NCBI RefSeq assembly: GCF_037652055.1
Contig: NZ_JBBKAH010000002.1
Coordinates: 1,240,001 to 1,304,000 of the forward strand
Length of the DNA stretch: 64,000 nt
Direction of reading: 5' to 3'
From: Pelagibius sp037652055
GTDB lineage: Bacteria; Pseudomonadota; Alphaproteobacteria; Kiloniellales; Kiloniellaceae
Shown here: positions 33,548 through 42,187 of the stretch, one piece after another
How the letters are laid out: each line of letters begins with the position of its first letter
How positions within the stretch are numbered: position 1 is the first letter of the stretch
Position numbers and translations under genes: made by a program
The notes under the pieces: model-generated
Told to the model about the DNA's origin: nothing
The model's database searches: none
Seen by the model: the letters and a program-made list of their open reading frames with translations, nothing else

Positions 33548-34549
33548 TCAGGTGCCCTTGAGCAGATCGATGTGATCGGCCATCACCTTGGCGGTGTTGC
33601 GCAGCGCCTTGTTGGAGGCGTCGGGCCCGGACCAGTCGGTCGCCAGCTGCTGATTGGTCAGCGATTCGATGACCTTGGGGTCCTTGCTGGTGCTTTCGAT
33701 GGCGCTCAGCAAGGTCTGGTAGCGGTCCGGATGCTTCTCGACGAAGGTGGTGTGGACGGCCCAGCCGCGCTGTGAACCGGCGACGAACTGTGCGTCGGCG
33801 CCGTTCACCTCGGTGACCGGCGGGCAGTCCCAGCTGTCGCGCGGAGCATCGTCGAAGACGCAGAGCGGAGTGATCTTTTCCGCAAGCGGCAGGAAGCCCT
33901 GGCCGCCGACCAGGCCGATGTCGACAACGCCGCCCGCCGTGGCGTTGCGGGCCGGACCGCCGCCGTCGTAGGTCACGAGGCGCAGGCCGTCGCGCGAGAT
34001 GCCGTTGGCATCGGCGAAGAGCATCATGTTGACCAGGTCCGCCGAGGACGGCTGGATGCCGATCGACAGGCTGCCCGGGTCCGCTTTAAGCTTTGTGATC
34101 ACGTCCTGCACCGACTTGACGTCGCCATCGGCCGCCGCCGCCATCAGCGTATAGTCGCGCGACGGCAGGTTGATCATGTGGAAGTCTTCCAGCTTGAACG
34201 GCGCATCCTGGGTCAGAATGTTCAGCGGCAGATACGGTGCCGCCGAGGTGCAGAGGATGCTGTAGCCGTCGTCGGGCTGCTGCATGAAGTAGGAATGGCC
34301 GAGCAGCGCGCCGGCGCCGCCGCGGTTCACGATGACCAGCGGCTGGCCAAGGGCCTCCTGCAGAAAGGGCGCGAAGGCGCGGGCGAGGCGGTCGTTGTAG
34401 CCGCCGGTGTCGAAGGGGACGACGACGCTGATCGGCCGGTCGGGATATGCGGACTGCGCGCGCAGGACTGCGGGCGCGGAGATCGCGGCGGCGGCGAGGC
34501 CGCCGGCGCCGAGTTTCAGGGCAGTGCGGCGTGTGAACTTCTGAGCCAT
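33548..34549 (-). CDS. Tripartite tricarboxylate transporter solute receptor (TctC), copy 2, Tat-type signal
   Basis: 333 residues from ATG 34549, with gggaggaaa upstream. The N-terminus MAQKFTRRTALKLGAGGLAA is a twin-arginine-style signal, unlike the Sec signal of copy 1. The mature part has VPFDTGGYNDRLARAFAPFL, NRGGAGALLGHSYF and TYDGGGPARNA, the carboxylate-binding loops of TctC. It heads the TctCBA2 unit and is divergent from M5 across a 524-base region with two operator copies. Confidence 0.9.
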   Translation of the reverse strand: MAQKFTRRTALKLGAGGLAAAAISAPAVLRAQSAYPDRPISVVVPFDTGGYNDRLARAFAPFLQEALGQPLVIVNRGGAGALLGHSYFMQQPDDGYSILCTSAAPYLPLNILTQDAPFKLEDFHMINLPSRDYTLMAAAADGDVKSVQDVITKLKADPGSLSIGIQPSSADLVNMMLFADANGISRDGLRLVTYDGGGPARNATAGGVVDIGLVGGQGFLPLAEKITPLCVFDDAPRDSWDCPPVTEVNGADAQFVAGSQRGWAVHTTFVEKHPDRYQTLLSAIESTSKDPKVIESLTNQQLATDWSGPDASNKALRNTAKVMADHIDLLKGT

Positions 34550-34713
34550 TCCTATTTCCTCCCAGGTGCCTAGGCAACACGGCACGGGCGACCTGCCGGC
34601 TGCCCGTGCGCGATTTCTCGAGTGCGGATCTAAAGGCCGCTTGCCGCCGCGGCAGGCTGCCTGACGGCAGATCCTTGGCGGCGCTTGCCCTGACGCTAGA
34701 AAGACAGCCGTCA

Positions 34714-34725
34714 ACTGTCAACAAT
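34714..34725. promoter_or_regulatory. ATTGTCAACAAT-type operator, copy D
   Basis: ACTGTCAACAAT, identical in all 12 positions to copy A and 11 of 12 to the consensus. It is 165 bases upstream of the TctC2 start on the minus strand, so it most likely controls the TctCBA2 promoter. Confidence 0.6.
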
Positions 34726-34918
34726 AATGCAGCCTAATTGACTTTCCGCCGGCAAATGCCTGAGTGATCCAGCCGTTCGCCCTGTCGTCCTCGGGGCCCA
34801 CCGCCGTCAGGAGCAGCGGCGCCAAGCCGCAATGCAGTGATGGATTTGCTCAGTTTTCCGAACCATTTGGGGCGAAACCCGCAACGTCGCTGCCGGGGTC
34901 GGAAGCGCGGAAGCGATA

Positions 34919-34936
34919 AATGTTGACAATCGACAG
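34919..34936. promoter_or_regulatory. ATTGTCAACAAT-type operator, copy E
   Basis: AATGTTGACAAT (34919-34930) reads ATTGTCAACATT on the other strand, 11 of 12 to the consensus, and continues ACAATCGACAG as in copy C. It is about 140 bases before the M5 ATG and probably controls the long unit M5 to ttuC. Confidence 0.6.
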
Positions 34937-35073
34937 GATTGTTTCTTACCTCTGTGCGCAGCGCAGGGGATGGCCGGCAAGGGGCCGTCCGCTGCTGCGG
35001 CGGCTGCCCAGCGGCGTCCTTGCGGCCCGCAGCCGGTGCCATCAACGACAACACAGTGGGTGAGGAAACAGAC

Positions 35074-36516
35074 ATGACGGCAGTGCGCAGCGGGTCCCAG
35101 ACGGCAGTCAAGGCGGAGGCGGTTGGCGGAGGGCTGACCCACTACGTCGCCGAGTTCGTCGAAGAAACCCGCTTGGCGGACCTGCCGCAGGTCGTCATCG
35201 ACAACGGCAAGAAGTCGATCCTGGACGGTCTCGGCCTCGCCTTGTCCGGTTCGGTTGCCAAGTCCGGCGAACTGGTGCGCCGTCACCTCGCCGACCTCAA
35301 TCTCGGCAAGGGCCCGGCCACGGTGATTGGTTCGAACCTGAAGGTCGCGCCGCGCTTTGCTGCCTTTGCCAACGGCGTCGGCGTTCACGCCGACGACTAC
35401 GACGACACCCAGCTGGCGGTCGCCAAGGACCGCGTCTACGGCCTGCTGACCCATCCGACCGCCCCGGCGCTGCCGGCGGCGCTGGCGATGGGCGAGGCCA
35501 AAGCGGCCTCCGGTGCTGAGGTCATGCTGGCCTACCACATCGGCGTCGAGGTGGAATGCAAGATTGCCGAGGCGATCAACCCGCGCCACTACCAGACCGG
35601 TTTCCACGCCACCGCCACCTGCGGCACCTACGCCGCGGCCTCGGCGGCCGGGCGCCTCATGGGCCTCAGCGTCGAACAGCTGGAGCGCGCGCTCTCCGTC
35701 GCCGGCAGCCAGTCGGCGGGCCTGCGCGAGAACTTCGGCACCATGACCAAGCCGTTCCACGCCGGCCGCTCGTCGGAGAGCGGCGTGGTCGCGGCGCAAT
35801 TCGCGGAGTATGGCTGGACCGCGACCGACAAGATCCTGGAGGCGCCGCGTGGATTCTTCAGCGCGGCCGGTGGCGGCTACGACGTCAATGCCATTGCCGG
35901 CAAGCTGGGTGCGCCGTGGACCTTCGACAGCCCCGGCGTCTCCATCAAGCCGCATCCCTCGGGATCGCTCACCCATCCGGGCATGACCGAGATGCTCCGC
36001 CTCATCAAGGAGCACGGCGTCAAAGCGGCAGACGTCGAGCACGTGCGCGTCGGCACCAACTCCAATATGCCCAACGCCCTCATTCATCACCGCCCGACCA
36101 ACGAGCTGCAGGGCAAGTTCTCCATGGAATTCTGCATGGCGATCCTGCTGATTGAGGGCCGCGCGGGCCTTAACGAGTTCGTCGACGAGGTCATCAACCG
36201 TCCCGACGTGAAGGCGATGATCGAGAAGGTCGACTTCGTGATCGACGAGCGTGCCGAGGCCGCCGGCTATCACAAGATGACCACCTACATCGATATCACC
36301 CTGAAGGACGGCCGCACGATCTCCGGCGTCGCCGACTTCGGCAAGGGCAGTCCCGCCAATCCGATGAGCTTTGAGGAAGTGTCGAAAAAGTTCCACGAGT
36401 GCGCCGAGTTTGCCTCGTGGGACAAGACCAAGGCGGAAGACGTGGTCGCCATGGTGCGGGACCTGGACAGTCTCCCCTCGCTGGACCGGCTGCTCGCCGC
36501 CCTCAGCAAGCACTGA
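35074..36516 (+). CDS. MmgE/PrpD-family protein (M5)
   Basis: 480 residues from ATG 35074 (gaggaaa upstream). Blocks: HADDYDDTQLAVAK, LLTHPTAPALPAALA (conserved His), HYQTGFHATATCGTYAAA, FGTMTKPFHAGRSSESG (Lys), SIKPHPSGSLTHPGM and NELQGKFSMEFCMA. It closely resembles M7 (same DDTQLA, HPT, FGTMTKP and SPGVSIKP segments), so the two are likely duplicates. It leads a unit of six genes that ends with ttuC, which links it to tartrate-like substrates. Reaction unknown. Confidence 0.88.
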   Translation: MTAVRSGSQTAVKAEAVGGGLTHYVAEFVEETRLADLPQVVIDNGKKSILDGLGLALSGSVAKSGELVRRHLADLNLGKGPATVIGSNLKVAPRFAAFANGVGVHADDYDDTQLAVAKDRVYGLLTHPTAPALPAALAMGEAKAASGAEVMLAYHIGVEVECKIAEAINPRHYQTGFHATATCGTYAAASAAGRLMGLSVEQLERALSVAGSQSAGLRENFGTMTKPFHAGRSSESGVVAAQFAEYGWTATDKILEAPRGFFSAAGGGYDVNAIAGKLGAPWTFDSPGVSIKPHPSGSLTHPGMTEMLRLIKEHGVKAADVEHVRVGTNSNMPNALIHHRPTNELQGKFSMEFCMAILLIEGRAGLNEFVDEVINRPDVKAMIEKVDFVIDERAEAAGYHKMTTYIDITLKDGRTISGVADFGKGSPANPMSFEEVSKKFHECAEFASWDKTKAEDVVAMVRDLDSLPSLDRLLAALSKH

Positions 36517-36540
36517 GGCGGCGCGGAGAGAGGCCCGGAG

Positions 36541-37653
36541 ATGGCGGCGGGCGAAAGCAAGGTGCAGGAAGTCAAACCGGCCGGCCCAAGGTGGAAAGAT
36601 CCGTCCTGGTGGCTACGCTGCCTGATCACCTATGCGCTCGCCCTTGTCGGCGGCCTGGTTGCCTCCCGGATCTCGATTCCGCTGCCTTGGATGCTCGGCC
36701 CCTTCTTCGTCTGCGGCGCTTGTGCGGCCTTCGGCGCGAAGCTGGCTTTCCTGCCGATGGGACGGGAGTTCGGCCAGCTCGCCGTCGGTCTGGCCGTCGG
36801 TCTGCGCTTCACCCCGGCGACGCTGGCGGCCACTCTCGGCCTGCTGCCGGCGATGCTGGCGGCGACCGTCTATGTCATCTTCTTCACCTTCATCGCGGCG
36901 CTGATCTTTCGCCCGCTGGCCGGCGTTGACCGCGTGACGGCATTCTTCGCGACGGCGGCGGGCGGCGTCGCCGACATGGCGATCGTCGCCAAGGCGCACG
37001 GTGGCGACTCCAGTGCCGTGGCCATCGTCCATGCGCTTCGGGTCTCCAGCGTGGTGGCCATCGTGCCGGTGCTGGTGATCACATTCGGCGCGCCCGGCTC
37101 GGCACCCGACACCATGGCGACGGCCGGCCAGGACATTCTGCTGCTGGCCGGGGCGCTGGTCCTTGCCTACATCGTCGCGCGGCTCTTGAAGCCGACGCCC
37201 TTGCCCAACCCCTGGCTGGTCGGCCCGATCTTTCTTGGCCTCGCGCTCGGCGCTTCGGGCCTCATGAAAATCACCGTGCCGCCGATCCTCATCACCCTGG
37301 CACAGGTCGCCATCGGCACCTGGCTGGGCTGCCAGTTCAAGCGCGAGGTGCTGCTGTCGGTCCCGCGCGTCGCGGCCGCCGGCTTCGCCGTATCCCTATT
37401 CATGATCGCGGCGGCTGCCGCCGGCTGCTACGTCCTGGCAGCGGCGACCGACATGCCGATCACCACCGCCTTCCTGTCGCTGGCACCGGCGGCGGTGACC
37501 GAGATGGTGATCACCGCCAAGGTCATGCACCTCGATGCGGAGACCATCACCGCCTTTCACATCATGCGCATCGCCATCGTCTGTTCGACGGTGCTGCTGG
37601 TTTTCAAGTTCTATAGCTACGTGACGGGAGCGCTCTATGGATCTCGGATTTGA
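36541..37653 (+). CDS. AbrB-family (PF05145-type) integral membrane protein, copy 1
   Basis: 370 residues, about 10-11 spans, internally duplicated: LPWMLGPFFVCGA-GREFGQLAVGLAVGLRF in the first half and NPWLVGPIFLGLALG-AQVAIGTWLGCQFKRE in the second. The family is often annotated as putative ammonia monooxygenase, which is misleading, and is unrelated to the AbrB DNA-binding protein. Its role is poorly known. Placed between M5 and SDR2, with its last 17 bases overlapping SDR2, it is more likely a carrier for the unit's acid. Confidence 0.85.
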   Translation: MAAGESKVQEVKPAGPRWKDPSWWLRCLITYALALVGGLVASRISIPLPWMLGPFFVCGACAAFGAKLAFLPMGREFGQLAVGLAVGLRFTPATLAATLGLLPAMLAATVYVIFFTFIAALIFRPLAGVDRVTAFFATAAGGVADMAIVAKAHGGDSSAVAIVHALRVSSVVAIVPVLVITFGAPGSAPDTMATAGQDILLLAGALVLAYIVARLLKPTPLPNPWLVGPIFLGLALGASGLMKITVPPILITLAQVAIGTWLGCQFKREVLLSVPRVAAAGFAVSLFMIAAAAAGCYVLAAATDMPITTAFLSLAPAAVTEMVITAKVMHLDAETITAFHIMRIAIVCSTVLLVFKFYSYVTGALYGSRI

Positions 37654-38431
37654 CGGCCGCCGAGTCCTGATCGTCGGCGGCAGTTACGGCATCGGCCGCG
37701 CCGCTGCCGAGATCTTTATGCAGGAAGGCGCCGAGGTGATCATCGCCTCGCGCTCGGCGGAGAATCTTGAAGCCGCAGCCGCGGGGATCGAGCGGGCGGC
37801 CGGCAGGCGGCCGGAAACGCTCGTCGTCGACGTGACGGAGGCCAGTTCGGGCGACGACCTGGCGGCTGCGGTGCGACGGCGCTGGCAGGGTCGGCTCGAC
37901 GTGCTGGTAACCGCCGTCGGCGGCAGTATCCGATCGGCTTTCGCAGATCTGAGCGACGACGACTGGATCGGCAATTATACGTTCAACGTGCTTTCTACGG
38001 TGCGCGCCATTCGCGGCCTGTTGGGCGCCCTGGAACAGGGCGAAGGCCCCTCGGTGGTGACCCTCGGCGCGGCGGCCTCCAAGATGCCCTACGCCCACCA
38101 GGTGGTTTCCAACGTTCACAAAGCAGGACTGCTCGGCCTCACCAAGACGCTGGCCGGCGAACTGGCGGACAAGGGCATCCGGGTCAATTGCGTGGCGCCG
38201 GGGCGCACCCTGACGCCGCTGTGGACCAACCGCGCGGCCAAGATGGCGTCCGAGCGCGGCAGCAGCGAAGAAAGCGTACTCGAAGAATTTTCCCGCGATA
38301 TTCCCCTGCAACGCTTCGGCCGGCCCGAGGAGGTCGCGGTCATGGTGGTGTGGCTCGCCAGTCCGCGCGCCAGCTACGTGACCGGTCAGGCGGTGAACGT
38401 CGACGGCGGCATAGCGCGCGGTCTGCTGTAA
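37637..38431 (+). CDS. SDR-fold protein lacking the catalytic Ser and Tyr (SDR2)
   Basis: 264 residues; ATG 37637 lies inside the end of the AbrB gene, with gggag before it. The nucleotide loop GGSYGIG (14-20) is present, but NNAG is replaced by TAVGG (92-96), the Tyr-x3-Lys reads SNVHK (S158, K162), and the Ser position 13 earlier is Ala145. DNA confirms. The C-terminus is a normal SDR (YVTGQAVNVDGG). Like SDR1, it cannot use the standard mechanism, and the two are not close copies of each other. Confidence 0.85.
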   Translation: MDLGFDGRRVLIVGGSYGIGRAAAEIFMQEGAEVIIASRSAENLEAAAAGIERAAGRRPETLVVDVTEASSGDDLAAAVRRRWQGRLDVLVTAVGGSIRSAFADLSDDDWIGNYTFNVLSTVRAIRGLLGALEQGEGPSVVTLGAAASKMPYAHQVVSNVHKAGLLGLTKTLAGELADKGIRVNCVAPGRTLTPLWTNRAAKMASERGSSEESVLEEFSRDIPLQRFGRPEEVAVMVVWLASPRASYVTGQAVNVDGGIARGLL

Positions 38432-38461
38432 GGCAGGCCTGCTCCAAGAAAGGAAACGACA

Positions 38462-39835
38462 ATGACCGCGATGAAAGTGACTGCAGAACTGGCCGACTGG
38501 ATCGTCGGCCTCAAGGGGACGGACATTCCCGCCGAGGTGCGCGAGGAGGGCGTGCGAACCTTCGTGAACTGGATCGGCTGCGCCGTCGGCGGCGCGCATC
38601 ACGAGACCGTCGATGCGGCGTTGAGGGCCGTGGAGCCCTTCTCCGGCCCGCGCAAGGCGACGGTGCTGGGGCGCCGCGAGAAGCTCGACGCGCTGCACGC
38701 GGCTCTCTTGAACGGCATCACCTCCCACGTGCTGGACTACGACGACACCCATCTGAAGACCATCATCCACCCGGCCGGACCAGTGGCCTCCGCACTGATG
38801 GGGCTGGCCGAGATCCGACCCCTCAGCGGCCGCGACCTGCTGACCGCCCTCATCGTCGGCGTCGAGGTGGAATGCCGCATCGGCAACGCGGTCTACCCGG
38901 ACCACTACGACCGCGGCTGGCACATCACCGGCACCGCCGGCGTCTTCGGGGCGGCGGCGGCGGTGGGCTATGCCATCGGGCTCGACGCACAGAAGATGCG
39001 CTGGGCACTCGGTCTCGCCGCCACCCAGTCGGCCGGCCTGCGCGAGATGTTCGGCACCATGACAAAGTCGTTCCACCCGGGCCGCGCCGCGCAGAACGGC
39101 GCGATGTCAGCCTTCCTGGCCGAGGCCGGTTACGACTCATCCGAGCAGGCCATCGAGGCCAAGCGCGGCTTCGCCAACGTGATGTCCGACAAGCAGGACT
39201 ACAGCGAGATCCTGGGTGAGCTCGGCACCCGCTGGGAGGCGGCGCTGAACAGCTACAAGCCCTTTGCCTGCGGCATCGTCATTCATCCGACCATCGACGG
39301 CTGCCAGCAGATCCGTGACGAAATCGGCGGCGCGCGGGTGAAGGAGATCGCCAAGGTGCAGCTGACCACGCATCCCCTGGTGCTGGAACTGACCGGCAAG
39401 ACCGCGCCGAAGACGGGGCTGGAGGGCAAGTTCAGCGTCTACCACTCGGCGGCCTGCGCACTGCTGCACGGCGACGGCGCGCCGACGGCCTTCACCGACG
39501 AGGTGGTGAATCAGCCGGAAATCGTCGCCCTGCGCGACAAAGTGAAGGCAACGGCGGATCCCAACTGCCACGAAGCCTCGGTGACCATCGAAGTTACCTT
39601 CAACGACGGCTCGACGCTGACCAAGCATGTCGAGCGCGCCATCGGCAGCCGCGACCTGCCGCTGACCAACGAGCAGCTGGAAACCAAGTTCATGAACCAG
39701 GCGACGCTGGTGATCGGCGATGCGCCTTCGCGCGCGTTGCTCGATCTCGCCTGGACGATCGAGGATCTCGACCGCGCGGCCGAGGTGGCCGAGGTGTCGG
39801 TGCCCACGGCCAAGCTGCAGAATGCCGCCGTTTGA
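38462..39835 (+). CDS. MmgE/PrpD-family protein (M6)
   Basis: 457 residues, ATG after aaggaaac. Blocks: HVLDYDDTHLKTIIHPAGPV (conserved His), DRGWHITGTAGVFGAAAAVG, FGTMTKSFHPGRAAQNG (Lys), YKPFACGIVIHPTIDG and GLEGKFSVYHSAA. It is intermediate between M5/M7 and the others. Fourth gene of the M5 unit, 39 bases before the first of two isocitrate/isopropylmalate-type dehydrogenases. It may make or remove the stereoisomer that those dehydrogenases oxidise; inference. Confidence 0.88.
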   Translation: MTAMKVTAELADWIVGLKGTDIPAEVREEGVRTFVNWIGCAVGGAHHETVDAALRAVEPFSGPRKATVLGRREKLDALHAALLNGITSHVLDYDDTHLKTIIHPAGPVASALMGLAEIRPLSGRDLLTALIVGVEVECRIGNAVYPDHYDRGWHITGTAGVFGAAAAVGYAIGLDAQKMRWALGLAATQSAGLREMFGTMTKSFHPGRAAQNGAMSAFLAEAGYDSSEQAIEAKRGFANVMSDKQDYSEILGELGTRWEAALNSYKPFACGIVIHPTIDGCQQIRDEIGGARVKEIAKVQLTTHPLVLELTGKTAPKTGLEGKFSVYHSAACALLHGDGAPTAFTDEVVNQPEIVALRDKVKATADPNCHEASVTIEVTFNDGSTLTKHVERAIGSRDLPLTNEQLETKFMNQATLVIGDAPSRALLDLAWTIEDLDRAAEVAEVSVPTAKLQNAAV

Positions 39836-39874
39836 GCGGCGGAAATCATAAAAGTTACCAGTTGAGGATTTGCC

Positions 39875-40975
39875 ATGACATCCAGAAGTTTGCGCTTGGG
39901 CGTGCTCGAGGGCGACGACATCGGCCATGAGATCGTGCCGGCGTCGGTGCGCGTCGCCGAAGCGGCGGCCGCTCGCACCGGCCTTGCCATTGAATGGACC
40001 CAGGTGCCGATCGGCCGGCGCGCCCTGGATACCCACGGCAGCACCATGCCTGCGGGGACGCTGGACACCCTGGCCGCCCTCGACGGCTGGATCCTGGGGC
40101 CGATCGGGCACCGGGAGTATCCGAAGGTGGCGGAGGCGATCAATCCGCATCCGATCCTGCGCAAGCACTTCGATCTCTTCGCAAACGTGCGTCCGACGCG
40201 TTCCTATCCCGGCATCGGCTGCCTCTACGACGACATCGATCTGGTCATCGTGCGTGAGAACAACGAGGGTTTTCAGCCCGATCGCAACGTGGTGGCCGGC
40301 TCCGGCGAGTTCCGTCCGACCGAGGACGTCACCATCTCGGTGCGAGTCATCTCCAAGGAAGGCAGCCGCAAGGTCGCCCGCGCTGCCCTGGAACTGGCGC
40401 GCGCCCGCCGCAAGCACCTGACCCTCGTTCACAAGAACACGGTGTTCAAGCTGGGCTGCGGCATGTTCGTCGATTCCTGCTACGAGGTGGCCAAGGACTA
40501 TCCCGACATCACCGTGGACGAGTGCATCGTCGATACCTTTGCGATGCGCCTGGTGCGCGAGCCGCAAGCCTTCGACACCGTGGTCACCACCAATATGTTC
40601 GGTGACATCCTGACCGACGAGGCGGCGGGCCTGGTCGGCGGTCTCGGCATGGCCCCGGGTCTCTGCATCGGCCGCGGGTCGCTGGCGATGGCGCAGGCGA
40701 CGCACGGCTCGGCGCCCGACATCGCCGGCAAGGGTATCGCCAATCCCTACGCGATGATCGAATCGACACGCATGCTGCTGGATTGGCTCGGGCGTCAGCA
40801 TGGTGTATCCCCGGCGGTGGAGGCGGCGGCGCTGATGCGCCAAGCGATGGACCATGCGCTGGCAGACCCGGCGACGCGCACCCGCGACATCGCCGGCACC
40901 GCCGACCTCGAAGGCATGACCCAGGGCATCCTGAACGCGCTGGGCAGCGAGGGAGGAAAGCGCGCCCATGCGTAA
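39875..40975 (+). CDS. Isocitrate/isopropylmalate dehydrogenase family protein
   Basis: 366 residues. Beta-decarboxylating dehydrogenase fold: GVLEGDDIGHEIVPAS (N-terminal GDxIG), NVRPTRSYPG, VIVRENNEGFQPD, HKNTVFK with the catalytic Lys, DTFAMRLVREPQAFDTVVTTNMFGDILTDEAAGL (two metal Asp residues) and ATHGSAPDIAGKGIANP. These enzymes oxidise and decarboxylate 2-hydroxy-diacids bearing a 3-carboxyl. The YAMIE and ATHGSAP wording is IMDH/IDH-like and distinct from the next gene. Its last eight bases overlap ttuC. Substrate unknown; a tartrate, malate or homoisocitrate analogue is likely. Confidence 0.86.
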   Translation: MTSRSLRLGVLEGDDIGHEIVPASVRVAEAAAARTGLAIEWTQVPIGRRALDTHGSTMPAGTLDTLAALDGWILGPIGHREYPKVAEAINPHPILRKHFDLFANVRPTRSYPGIGCLYDDIDLVIVRENNEGFQPDRNVVAGSGEFRPTEDVTISVRVISKEGSRKVARAALELARARRKHLTLVHKNTVFKLGCGMFVDSCYEVAKDYPDITVDECIVDTFAMRLVREPQAFDTVVTTNMFGDILTDEAAGLVGGLGMAPGLCIGRGSLAMAQATHGSAPDIAGKGIANPYAMIESTRMLLDWLGRQHGVSPAVEAAALMRQAMDHALADPATRTRDIAGTADLEGMTQGILNALGSEGGKRAHA

Positions 40976-42032
40976 GTATAAGATTGCGGCCGTCCCCGGA
41001 GACGGCATCGGCCCGGAAGTCATCGAAGCGGGCGTCGAGGTGTTGAACGCCGTCGCCGGACTGGACGGCGGCTTTGCCCTGGAGACCGCGACCTTCGACT
41101 GGGGCTCCGACCGCTATCGCAAAGTCGGGCGCATGATGCCGGAGGACGGCGTCGACACTCTGCGCGGTTTCGATGCCATCTACTTCGGTGCCGTCGGCGA
41201 CCCCAAGATCCCCGACCACATCACCCTCTGGGAACTGCGTTTGGCCATCTGCCAGGGCCTCGACCAGTACGCCAACGTGCGGCCGACGCGGCTGATGCCC
41301 GGCATGACCGGGCCGCTGCGCCCGGAGCTCGGCGCCAGGATTGACTGGGTGATCGTGCGTGAGAACTCGGAAGGCGAGTACGCCGGTGTCGGCGGGCGCG
41401 CCCATGTCGGGCTGCCCTTGGAAACCGGCATCGACGTTTCCGTCTTTACCCGCGAGGGCGTCGCGCGCATTTGCCGCTTTGCCTGCGAGCTGGCCATGAG
41501 CCGGCCGCGCAAGCGCCTCACCGTGGTCACCAAGTCCAATGCCCAGCGCCACGGCATGGTGTTCTGGGACAAGGTCTGCCGCGAGGTCCTGGCCGACTTT
41601 CCGGATCTCGACGTGGACTTCAAGCTGGTCGATGCCATGGCCGCGCTGATGGTCACCAGGCCGGAAGCCATCGATACCGTCGTGGCGACCAACCTGCACG
41701 CCGATATTCTCTCCGACCTCGCCTCGGCGCTGACCGGCAGCCTCGGCAACGGCGCCACCGCCAACATCAATCCGGCCGAAGGCGTGCCCTCGATGTTCGA
41801 GCCGATCCACGGCTCGGCCTTCGATATCGTCGGCAAGGGTATCGCCAATCCCATCGGCGCCTTCTGGACCGGCGCCATGATGCTGGAGGACCTCGGCGAA
41901 TCGGACGCCGCGGCGCGCCTGATGACGGCGATCGAGAAGGTCACGGAGACAGGTCCGCGGACCCCGGACCTCGGCGGGCAGGCGGCGAGCGCGGATGTGA
42001 CCAAGGCGGTGCTGGACGCGCTCGGCGGGTGA
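40968..42032 (+). CDS. ttuC: Tartrate dehydrogenase/decarboxylase (D-malate dehydrogenase type)
   Basis: 354 residues; ggaggaaag precedes the ATG inside the previous gene. It matches Pseudomonas tartrate dehydrogenase as I recall it: KIAAVPGDGIGPEVI, FDWGSDRYRKVGRMMP, ITLWELRLAICQGLDQYANVRPTR, VTKSNAQRHGMV (Lys), VDAMAALMV, ATNLHADILSDLASAL (metal Asp) and PIHGSAFDIVGKGIANP. The enzyme uses NAD+ with Mn2+ and K+ to oxidise (+)-tartrate, decarboxylate meso-tartrate to glycerate and convert D-malate to pyruvate. With tarD it fixes the theme of the region. Specificity among tartrate isomers and D-malate is open. Confidence 0.9.
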   Translation: MRKYKIAAVPGDGIGPEVIEAGVEVLNAVAGLDGGFALETATFDWGSDRYRKVGRMMPEDGVDTLRGFDAIYFGAVGDPKIPDHITLWELRLAICQGLDQYANVRPTRLMPGMTGPLRPELGARIDWVIVRENSEGEYAGVGGRAHVGLPLETGIDVSVFTREGVARICRFACELAMSRPRKRLTVVTKSNAQRHGMVFWDKVCREVLADFPDLDVDFKLVDAMAALMVTRPEAIDTVVATNLHADILSDLASALTGSLGNGATANINPAEGVPSMFEPIHGSAFDIVGKGIANPIGAFWTGAMMLEDLGESDAAARLMTAIEKVTETGPRTPDLGGQAASADVTKAVLDALGG

Positions 42033-42149
42033 TGGCCGTGTTCTGAGTGCTGAATCCCGGCTTTCCGCCGGTTTGAGGCCGCACATCTGCAACCGGACCG
42101 CGTAGCGGACCACGTTCTAAAGCTTTGCCTAGACGAAGCGGGCTGGTAA

Positions 42150-42161
42150 ATTGTTTACAGT
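42150..42161. promoter_or_regulatory. Possible autoregulatory operator before gntR (weak ATTGTCAACAAT match)
   Basis: ATTGTTTACAGT matches the shared palindrome at 9 of 12 positions, keeping TTGT and ACA. It is 27 bases before the gntR ATG at 42188. Suggestive of autoregulation but weak alone. Confidence 0.35.
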
Positions 42162-42187
42162 TTTCACAGTGACAGCGCGTGATCCCT

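Larger units (their letters stand above)
34550..35073. other. 524-base divergent regulatory region between TctC2 and M5
   Basis: No convincing gene lies here: open frames are short, Arg/Pro-rich and without ribosome sites. It holds two operator copies (34714-34725 and 34919-34930) about 205 bases apart. The middle, about 34740-34910, is GC-rich with no clear promoter. The spacing would allow looping by one regulator between the two divergent promoters. Confidence 0.55.

Noticed and set aside
34734..35111. 125-codon minus-strand frame in the TctC2-M5 gap
   Set aside because: No ribosome site, Arg/Pro-rich translation, and it overlaps the operator copy and the M5 start.
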